Shown here: positions 6,766 through 12,574 of the stretch, piece after piece
How positions within the stretch are numbered: the first letter of the stretch is position 1
Layout: the number at the start of each line of letters is the position of its first letter
DNA from: Phycisphaerae bacterium
Lineage (GTDB): Bacteria > Planctomycetota > Phycisphaerae > Phycisphaerales > SM1A02
Length of the DNA: 12,574 nucleotides
NCBI GenBank assembly: GCA_002862325.1
Contig: PKCT01000265.1
Coordinates: forward strand, 1-12,574
Direction of reading: 5' to 3'
The notes under the pieces: model-generated
Told to the model about the DNA's origin: nothing
What the model saw: the letters and a program-made list of their open reading frames with translations, nothing else
Databases searched by the model: none
Made by a program: the position numbers and the translations under genes

Positions 6766-9159
6766 TCAGGGGCACAGCCCGAATCCGCCGAGAATCAGGC
6801 CGACGTCACCACCACCCACGGTTCCGTTACCGTCCAGATCGGCGATCGGCTCGGAAGTTCCCCAGAAGCCGAGGAGCAGGCCGACGTCTTCGCCGTTCAC
6901 CTGACCATCAGTGTTGAGGTCTCCGAGACATATGGGGCCTTCGTTGTCGACGCACTGGATGCCACCCACGACGAGGAGGTCGATGGCCGCCTCGACCAGG
7001 GATCCGTCTCCGAGATCGCTTGCGATGAATCGGATCTTCATGTCGTTGGTCGGAGTGATGAGCGACGCGATGTCGAACGATCGCGTGACCCAGGCCCCCG
7101 CGTTCTCACTGACGGTCTCGACGGGCTGCCAGGTCGATCCACCGTCGTTGGAGATGTCGATCTCCATGACGTCGCTGTTGGCCGCGGATCCGGTGTCGTT
7201 CGAATACCACCGTCGATAGGAGATCACGGAATTCGCGACCGCCGCCCCGTCGAACGAGGGTGAGATGAGGGTGGTGAAGCCACCATCCACGTCGTTTTCG
7301 CCGAGGCTGCCACCAACCGATCCCTGACCGGTGAAGAAGCAGTTCGCACCACTCGCCGCATTCTCGGGCTGCGCATCGGTGCCGTTCGGGTTTCCGCGCG
7401 TCCACTGACCGGTGGTTGCGGTATCGCTGGGAAGACCGATGGTCCATTGACCGTCGGCGTTCGCGTCGTCCTCGACCACCACGACGTCCTCACCGACCGA
7501 GAAGGTCAGCGTGTCGGCGGCCCCACCCTCGGGCAGACTCATGAGACCGACGACCTCGCCCCGAACACTGAAGTAGAACCTCGGATTCCAGTCGCACTCG
7601 GCGGCGGGAAGCGTCACTTCGTATCGAAGCGCGCTGGTCTGCGTCAAGGGGAGCCCCTGGAAAACGCCACTACCGAAGTCGATAAGGAGACTCGGCGATC
7701 CGGGGACGATCGAATCCTGACGAGGATCGACGTCGATGGCGAGCGTCAGTTCCTCGCCAGCGGGAATGAACGTGGGGATCGTCCCACTCAGCCCGAGCTC
7801 CGGACCAATGAAGGAGTTCTCCAACGCCGCATTGACATCAATAACGCCACCCGTGACCACGAGACCGTTCAGCCCGGCGACCGGACGAACGTTGTCGTAG
7901 ATGAGGTTGACCACGACCTCGTAGTCGACGTTGCCGAGGACGCTGTAGATCAGTGCGGCGGCGCCGGCGACGTGCGGACCCGCCATCGACGTGCCGTCGA
8001 AGTACGCGTACCCGTTACTGGGGGTAGTGCTGAGGATCCCGACGCCGGGCGCGGCGACGTCGACGTCTGCCCCGTATTGGCTGAACCCCGCCAGGCTGTC
8101 GCTGGAGTTGCTCGCGGCCACCGAGATGATGTTGTAGTGGGAGTAGGCCGCGGGGTAGCTTGCGCCGTTGGTGCCACTGTTTCCAGCACTGGCGCAGAAG
8201 ATGTGTTCGTAGTCCTCACCCGCCACGCGGATCAGGTTGGAGAACGTGGAACTGAATCCGCCGCCTCCGTAGCTGTTGTTGGAGACCTTCGCTCCATTCA
8301 GAAGCGCCGTCTGGAGCGAGTCGAGGATTGCCTGGCTCGAGAGGAACTGGTCGCCGACCCTGAAGATCATGAGACTGCACTGCCAGTTCACGCCCACCAC
8401 GCCGAAGCCGTTGTTGCCCCGTGCGCCCACGGTCCCCGCGGTGTGGGTGCCGTGACCGTTCTGGTCCGCGGGCACCGCATCACCATCGTAGAAGTCCCAG
8501 CCAAAGGTGTCGTCGACGAGATTGTTGCCGTCGTCATCGATGCCGTTTCCGGGGATCTCGCCCGGATTCTGCCAGAGATTGTCGGCGAGATCGGGGTGGG
8601 AAGGATCGGCGCCGGAGTCGATGATCGCGATCACGAAGTCCTGGTCGCCGGTGGTCTGGTCCCAGGCCGCCGGGGCGTTGATCCGATCCATGCCGTAGAG
8701 CTGATTCCAGCCGGCGTCGTTCGGGATGGTGTCGTGCAGTTCCAGCACGTAGACCGGCTCGATGTATTCGAGCACGTCGCCGCGGAACCGATAGCGGTCG
8801 AGGAAGTCGCCGACGTCCCCCGGGATCTCGAGACAGTGGGTGCGGGGGAGCGTCCGCTCGTACGAGCTGGAGATCTCGGCATCCATCTCAGCCAGCAGAT
8901 TCTCCCGCCCCTGCAGCGCGAGATCCTGTCTGAACTTCACGAAGACGCGGTTCGGAACCACCTCGTGTCTCGCCCAGTCCTCGTCGATGATGATGGACTT
9001 CCCACCGATGGGATCGGCGACTTCCAAACCGCCGTCACCAATGACGATGTCCTGCTGAATCCTTACCGGGGCGGACTTTTCGACGCTGGCGGCGAAGAGA
9101 GCCGTTGTCGTCAACGCGACCGCTCCCGCCATGAGATGGCCCTGTGTGGCAATTTTCAT
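6766..9159 (-). CDS. Secreted subtilisin-like (S8) serine protease with dockerin-like tail
   Basis: This 797-aa exported protease of family S8 starts with a signal peptide (MKIATQGHLMAGAVALTTTA). A prodomain-like segment follows at about 68-143, from VPNRVFVKFRQD to EYIEPVYVLEL. The catalytic domain (about 160-460) shows D181 in AIIDSGADPSHPDL, H236 in NGHGTHTAGT, oxyanion N327 in SAGNSG, and S391 in GTSMAGPHVAGAAAL, so all active residues are present. GIDDDGNNLVDD looks like a calcium loop. A beta-rich C-terminal region of about 580-735 resembles a MAM/jelly-roll sandwich (SYRRWYSNDTGS, NDGGSTWQ). Residues 744-797 are the 54-residue Cys-bounded module. I chose the ATG at 9159 over an upstream in-frame GTG (9195) because of its ribosome site and clean signal peptide. 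It likely digests extracellular protein and may stay at the cell surface. Confidence 0.92.
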   Translation of the reverse strand: MKIATQGHLMAGAVALTTTALFAASVEKSAPVRIQQDIVIGDGGLEVADPIGGKSIIIDEDWARHEVVPNRVFVKFRQDLALQGRENLLAEMDAEISSSYERTLPRTHCLEIPGDVGDFLDRYRFRGDVLEYIEPVYVLELHDTIPNDAGWNQLYGMDRINAPAAWDQTTGDQDFVIAIIDSGADPSHPDLADNLWQNPGEIPGNGIDDDGNNLVDDTFGWDFYDGDAVPADQNGHGTHTAGTVGARGNNGFGVVGVNWQCSLMIFRVGDQFLSSQAILDSLQTALLNGAKVSNNSYGGGGFSSTFSNLIRVAGEDYEHIFCASAGNSGTNGASYPAAYSHYNIISVAASNSSDSLAGFSQYGADVDVAAPGVGILSTTPSNGYAYFDGTSMAGPHVAGAAALIYSVLGNVDYEVVVNLIYDNVRPVAGLNGLVVTGGVIDVNAALENSFIGPELGLSGTIPTFIPAGEELTLAIDVDPRQDSIVPGSPSLLIDFGSGVFQGLPLTQTSALRYEVTLPAAECDWNPRFYFSVRGEVVGLMSLPEGGAADTLTFSVGEDVVVVEDDANADGQWTIGLPSDTATTGQWTRGNPNGTDAQPENAASGANCFFTGQGSVGGSLGENDVDGGFTTLISPSFDGAAVANSVISYRRWYSNDTGSAANSDVMEIDISNDGGSTWQPVETVSENAGAWVTRSFDIASLITPTNDMKIRFIASDLGDGSLVEAAIDLLVVGGIQCVDNEGPICLGDLNTDGQVNGEDVGLLLGFWGTSEPIADLDGNGTVGGGDVGLILGGFGLCP
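6769..6930 (-). other. 54-residue Cys-bounded dockerin-like module (copy 2, protease)
   Basis: It begins CLGDLNTDGQVNGEDVGLLL, has a second loop ADLDGNGTVGGGDVG and ends FGLCP at the stop. Both Asp-rich loops have EF-hand-like spacing, so calcium binding is plausible. Confidence 0.8.
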
Positions 9160-9559
9160 GTCTCTGAATCTCCGGAAAGAAGTGTAGATCTGCACCTGTT
9201 GCGACTGGTGACCCTAAAAGAGACCACCTGAAACAGATGCGTCGACCCTGGGTTTGTTCCCGACCTCTCTTCAGGCGGTACAAAATTTGCGGTTTTTTGC
9301 CTTTCGGCAAACGGGCATTATCGCTTCGGAAGGGTTGAATAGAGCCGGATTTCTCGATACGTCATTCCGCATTATCGCCGAAACTGCTCTGCAACGGCGC
9401 GAAGCCAAGCCGTATCGACCAGCTGGGGCGGCGCAGCAAACAGTGACGAGTGCAGGGTGTCACGACCACCGTGATCGCCCGCGAAGGGCGATGCGTCAAA
9501 GAGCCTTCGATACGAGCCGCTTGCCGGAAAATCCGCGCGTCGAAGTCGGCTCTTCGCAA
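9160..9559. other. 400-base gene-free leader between two minus-strand genes
   Basis: No protein is supported here. It should hold the end of the 9560-10417 transcript and the promoter and 5' leader of the protease. I see a hairpin at 9296-9311 (TTTGCC/GGCAAA, GAAA tetraloop on the minus strand), a 7-bp hairpin at 9474-9492 with a 5-base loop that may end the upstream transcript, a direct repeat GCATTATCGC at 9315 and 9369, and the word TCGATACG at 9354 and 9507 with an inverted copy at 9411. The part from 9240 to 9330 is less GC-rich than the flanking genes. It matches no riboswitch that I recognise. Confidence 0.4.
9169..9173 (-). promoter_or_regulatory. Ribosome binding site deciding the protease start
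   Basis: GGAGA on the minus strand lies 9 bases before the ATG at 9159 and supports that start over the GTG at 9195. Confidence 0.6.
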
Positions 9560-10417
9560 TCAGGGACACGGTCCGAACTTGGCGAGGAAGACGCCGAGAT
9601 CGGATCCATTGATGCCCGGGGATCCGTCGAGATCCAGGCCTGCGTCGACCGAACCGAAGGCCGCGAGCAGGAAACCGAGATCGCCACCATCGACGACGTT
9701 GTTGCCGTCGAAGTCCCCCTCGCACGGTTCGGGTTCGGGCACGTACGCCCCCGTCATCGAGACGCCCCCGAGATCGACGTCCGCGATGATCCGCACCGAA
9801 TTGACGCCAGAGGGCAGGGTCGTGGGATCGACGTCGTAGACGATGGTGTCGATCGAGAAGTTGTCGAGGAACGCGACGCCCTTCGCGGCATCGACTCGGC
9901 AGCTGAACGTCTGGGCGGCGACGTCGTTGAACTCGCCCGTGAGGTTCTCGTTGACCACGCCCGAGATGGCGACATCGAAGTTGAAGCTTGGATTGAACAG
10001 CGCTTCCGAGAAGACCACGTTCCCGCCCTTCCCGATGCCTCCGGAGAGGGTCTCGGCGATACCGAGATTGAAGTCGGCGACCGCGAGATCGCCACTGACG
10101 GCGCAACCGAAGAACGGCACGCAGAAGAACTCGTAGCCGAACGACGTGTTCGAGAGATCGAGGCTCAGCGTCTCGATGTCGATCACGGTGAAGGGCTCTT
10201 CGCTCTTCAGCGTGCCTCCGGCGAGACCGGTGACCCCGACGTTCCGCGTCGCGGTGTCGTTGCCACTGCCTGCGATCGCGACGTTGACCTCGAGACGGAT
10301 CTCTACCGTCGCGGAGGAGCCGGAGTCCACCGTCAGGTTCGCGATCGAATCACCGAAGGTCGTCGCACCGCAGCTCATCGCGACACAGCCCGCACTCAAA
10401 GCAGTCAACACTCTCAT
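9560..10417 (-). CDS. Secreted protein of unknown function with dockerin-like tail
   Basis: I do not recognise the main domain. The 285-aa product starts with a likely signal peptide (MRVLTALSAGCVAMSCGATTFG); the AMSC could also be a lipobox, but this is not decisive. Residues 24-225 are rich in V, T, S, G and N with alternating hydrophobics, as in a beta-sandwich exoprotein, and include a Cys pair in EFFCVPFFGCAVSG and one further Cys in FSCRVDAAKG. A short linker YVPEPEPCEGD leads to the 54-residue module (232-285). GGAGAA at 10424-10429 lies 6 bases before the ATG, a good ribosome site. The gene stands alone between a strong terminator upstream and a 400-base gap downstream, so it probably has its own promoter. 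The protein may be a surface or extracellular adhesion or matrix component, but this is only a guess from the layout. Confidence 0.8.
   Translation of the reverse strand: MRVLTALSAGCVAMSCGATTFGDSIANLTVDSGSSATVEIRLEVNVAIAGSGNDTATRNVGVTGLAGGTLKSEEPFTVIDIETLSLDLSNTSFGYEFFCVPFFGCAVSGDLAVADFNLGIAETLSGGIGKGGNVVFSEALFNPSFNFDVAISGVVNENLTGEFNDVAAQTFSCRVDAAKGVAFLDNFSIDTIVYDVDPTTLPSGVNSVRIIADVDLGGVSMTGAYVPEPEPCEGDFDGNNVVDGGDLGFLLAAFGSVDAGLDLDGSPGINGSDLGVFLAKFGPCP
9563..9724 (-). other. 54-residue Cys-bounded dockerin-like module (copy 3, unknown exoprotein)
   Basis: It begins CEGDFDGNNVVDGGDLGFLL, has a second loop LDLDGSPGINGSDLG and ends FGPCP at the stop. It is the same length as the other two copies. 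Confidence 0.8.
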
Positions 10418-10572
10418 ATCTCGTTCTCCAAACCTTCTGGGTCATCGATCGCGACGCCGATCGTCGTGCACCGAGAATAGCGGACGATGACAGCCAGATC
10501 AGGTCGGAATACCCGATTACGCGGAATCAAACGACCGCCCGGGACCCTCGACGCGTTTCTCGCACGCAAAGC

Positions 10573-10608
10573 CGCCCGCCCCTCCCCCTCTAGGGGGAGG
10601 GGCGGGCG
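10573..10608 (-). terminator. Terminator hairpin after the M56 receptor gene
   Basis: A perfect 16-bp, almost pure GC stem (10573-10588 with 10593-10608) closes a 4-base loop TCTA. It starts 35 bases after the stop of the minus-strand receptor gene. The run after it on the minus strand has only a short T cluster. It separates the receptor from the downstream exoprotein gene. Confidence 0.75.
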
Positions 10609-10642
10609 ATTCATTCCTCGATCCGACGGATGAGCCGGGAAC

Positions 10643-12574
10643 TCAGTCCTCACGTTCCTTCGCCTCGGCCGCTCGATATCGCGTCCACATCTGCTTTTCG
10701 GCGGCTTCGAACTTCGCCCGTGCGTCCTCGGCGGTCAACTCGCCGGCCGCGACCTGGCGACGAAGCCCCTCACCCATCTTGCGAAGCCGAGCCTCGATAC
10801 CCGCCTTGAGCTCCACGAGTTCGGCCTTGCCCTTGGCCGCCGAATCTCGACCGGTCTGTTCTGCCCCATTCATCGCCTTGGCATAGGCGGCGCGCACACG
10901 ACGCTGCACCTTCTGCGTGGCGACCTGCAGTTCCGCCTCGGCCTCCTCCACCGTCAGTTCGCCGGCTTCGACCCTCTTCTGGAGTTGATCAGCGAAGATT
11001 CGGAGACGCTCACGCCCCTTCGCGCGAAGCGACGCCAGTTCATCCGCGTTGGTGGCGTCGCCCTTGGTCTGCGCGAGCTCGGCCTTGCGATAGCGGGACC
11101 ACAGGGAATTCTCAGCCGCCTTGAATCTCTTTTCCGCCTCTTTGGCGGTGATCTCACCGGCGGCGACCTGCTTCTTCAACGACTCTCCCATCTTCGCGAG
11201 CCGTGCTTCGATCTGCGACTTCAGCGCCTCCAGGTCGATTTCCGCCCGACCGTCGGCCCCCTCGGCCCGACTGGTTTCGGCGGCTCGGTAACGCGTCCAC
11301 ATGGCCTTTTCGGCCGCAGCGAACTTCGCCTTGGCATCCGCTTCGGAGATCTCGCCCGCATCAACCTGCTTCTGGAGCATTTCCGACATCGCCTTCAATC
11401 GCGTCTCGATGCCTGCCTTCAATTCGTCGAGATCGATCGCAGTCCTACGGCCGACTGCTTCCGCGTCGTGCTCCTCCCCTCGAATCCGACGCATCATCCG
11501 ATTTTCGGCGGCCGCGTATTCCGCTTCCGCCTCCTCCAATGTGAGATCGCCGGCTTCGACCTGCCCCTTCAGAGTCTCGGCCAGCATCGCCATCCGCTTC
11601 TCGATCCGAGCCTGTCGCCTGGCGCGGTCGGACTTGGCGTCATCCTTGCCCGCCTGTTCGATCATTCTGGTTCCACCCGCCTGCGCAAAGCTGGGCGTAG
11701 CGACGATCGTGGTGCCGAGGAGCATTCCTCCCATCACGACGATGGTGCATGCTGACATCAATCTCCACCCACCGCTGATCTGGGCGGGACGATTGGATTC
11801 GAAGAGACGTTCGATACGAGTCATGAGAGAACCTCCCGTGGCAGCAAGGGCCACCTGAGCTGGATTTCGACGAGTGCGAAGAGTTTCAAGGATGAAGATC
11901 GCCTCGGCGAGATGCCGTGGCGAACCCCCTGCATGGATCGTGGCGTCGTCACAGCAGTTCTCTCTCTCGAGCCGAATCTGCCGGGACAGCCACCAGGTCG
12001 CAGGATGGAAGAAGAGCACGATTTCAGCGATTGCCTGACCCATGTTCAGGAGATGATCGCGTCGTGCGACGTGCAGAAGCTCATGGGTCAGAATCGTCTC
12101 GAGCTGGTCGGGCGTCAGCGAGGTCAAGGTTGACGCGGGCACGAGAATGAGCGGCCGCCACCAACCCAGGACCATCGGAGAGTCCGCTCGGTGGCTGATG
12201 CGAAGCTCGATGGAATCCCTGATCGACAGGCTCGCCTTGATTCGTTCGAAGCAACCGTCGATCGCATCGTCGGGCGATACGACACCGTGGTTCCGAAGTG
12301 CATACATCCGTCGCCATTGGACGAGCAACCTCATGGTGAGCAGGACCACGCCCAATGCCCAACCCCACGCCACCAAGATCGGGACGCGTTCGATCAACCA
12401 CGCGTCGCCCTGTTCTTCCGAGGGCACCATCGCCCGATCTTGGAATTCAGCGATGCCGATATCGTCGAAAAGAGCCGTCGGACCGATCTGGATCGAGGGC
12501 GACGATCGCTCGATGTGCATGCCGGCCCAGAGTGCGGTAACGACGACGAGACCGAGGAACATGAAGAGGCCCCC
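10643..12574 (-). CDS. M56 (BlaR1/MecR1-like) metalloprotease receptor with five-repeat C-terminus, 5' end missing
   Basis: This is a membrane zinc metalloprotease of family M56, relatives of which sense a signal outside and cleave a repressor inside. The frame is open to the window edge, so the N-terminus lies beyond it; residues here count from the ATG at 12562. Membrane segments are seen at 3-15, 61-80 and 271-290. The protease site is HELLH (160-164), with RRDH after it and E201 in RENCCDD as third zinc ligand. After the last membrane segment (ending near SFAQAG) there is no penicillin-binding domain. Instead residues 319-633 hold five repeats of about 45 residues each, rich in charged residues and predicted helical. 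So the signal is unlikely to be a beta-lactam bound to a penicillin-binding sensor. A BlaI-type repressor is expected nearby upstream of the gene, but none is in this window. Confidence 0.85.
   Translation of the reverse strand, partial: GGLFMFLGLVVVTALWAGMHIERSSPSIQIGPTALFDDIGIAEFQDRAMVPSEEQGDAWLIERVPILVAWGWALGVVLLTMRLLVQWRRMYALRNHGVVSPDDAIDGCFERIKASLSIRDSIELRISHRADSPMVLGWWRPLILVPASTLTSLTPDQLETILTHELLHVARRDHLLNMGQAIAEIVLFFHPATWWLSRQIRLERENCCDDATIHAGGSPRHLAEAIFILETLRTRRNPAQVALAATGGSLMTRIERLFESNRPAQISGGWRLMSACTIVVMGGMLLGTTIVATPSFAQAGGTRMIEQAGKDDAKSDRARRQARIEKRMAMLAETLKGQVEAGDLTLEEAEAEYAAAENRMMRRIRGEEHDAEAVGRRTAIDLDELKAGIETRLKAMSEMLQKQVDAGEISEADAKAKFAAAEKAMWTRYRAAETSRAEGADGRAEIDLEALKSQIEARLAKMGESLKKQVAAGEITAKEAEKRFKAAENSLWSRYRKAELAQTKGDATNADELASLRAKGRERLRIFADQLQKRVEAGELTVEEAEAELQVATQKVQRRVRAAYAKAMNGAEQTGRDSAAKGKAELVELKAGIEARLRKMGEGLRRQVAAGELTAEDARAKFEAAEKQMWTRYRAAEAKERED
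10664..11608 (-). repeat. Five tandem helical-hairpin repeats in the M56 receptor
   Basis: Copies lie at 11477-11608, 11276-11413, 11078-11215, 10883-11020 and 10664-10801, with a period of 65-66 residues (73 for the last step). The shared plan is ExRLxxMxExLxxQVxAGE(L/I)TxEEA, then xxxFxAAExxMWxRYRxAE. Copies 2, 3 and 5 are closest; copy 1 (MMRRIRG) and copy 4 (VQRRVRAAY) have lost the MW. The AGELTxEEA piece resembles short SHOCT-type helical hairpins. DNA of copies 2 and 5 is also visibly similar, which points to duplication inside the gene. Confidence 0.85.

Noticed and set aside
5486..6904. A 472-codon plus-strand open frame inside the photolyase
   Set aside because: It is a frame-shifted shadow of the photolyase, full of Arg and Pro, with no domain.
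7447..9231. A 594-codon open frame on the plus strand opposite the protease
   Set aside because: It mirrors the S8 gene in high-GC DNA, is rich in R, V, D and G, has no domain, and the minus strand has a complete catalytic triad.
9260..9330. A GEMM-type cyclic-di-GMP riboswitch in the protease leader
   Set aside because: The GAAA-capped hairpin and A-rich run recall one, but the conserved GGGACGCAAAGC-like core and second stem are absent.
9254..10480. A 408-codon plus-strand open frame opposite the exoprotein
   Set aside because: The minus strand has a signal peptide, ribosome site and dockerin-like tail; the plus frame has none.

Overview
This window looks like a planctomycete (probably Phycisphaerae) chromosome segment joined to a short stretch of different origin. 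Roughly bases 1-1935 are AT-rich and carry three same-strand reading frames: the 3' end of a PQQ-dependent alcohol dehydrogenase, a secreted HNH nuclease lipoprotein, and the first 40% of a PHB-depolymerase-like esterase. From about 1940 onward the sequence is strongly GC-rich, with G/C at most third codon positions. The switch happens inside the esterase gene, at the codons of its catalytic serine motif, while the reading frame stays open. The GC-rich side suggests Planctomycetota because three secreted proteins end in the same 54-residue, Cys-bounded dockerin-like module, and because of the M56 receptor. The AT-rich side looks more like a proteobacterium, but that is a weak guess. The join may be a metagenome-assembly chimera or a true recombination event; the sequence alone cannot decide.

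Layout: 3-719 (+) PQQ dehydrogenase, 5' end missing; 808-1524 (+) HNH nuclease; 1528-2580 (+) esterase with C-terminal dockerin-like module; 2682-3570 (+) serine beta-lactamase-family pseudogene with a +1 frameshift and no C-terminal third; 3583-4140 (-) aspartyl/asparaginyl beta-hydroxylase-like protein; 4239-5042 (+) TauE/SafE permease, divergent from the hydroxylase; 5100-6677 (+) divergent photolyase/cryptochrome; a strong hairpin at 6701-6727; 6766-9159 (-) subtilisin-like protease with the 54-residue module; a 400-base gene-free leader; 9560-10417 (-) secreted protein of unknown function with the same module; a strong terminator hairpin at 10573-10608; 10643-12562 and beyond (-) an M56 BlaR1-like metalloprotease receptor whose penicillin sensor is replaced by five tandem helical repeats.

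Taken together, the GC-rich part encodes a cell-surface or secreted programme (esterase, protease, unknown exoprotein sharing one C-terminal tag) beside housekeeping and stress genes (photolyase, permease, 2-oxoglutarate hydroxylase) and a regulated-proteolysis receptor. No rRNA, tRNA, CRISPR array or transposase was recognised.
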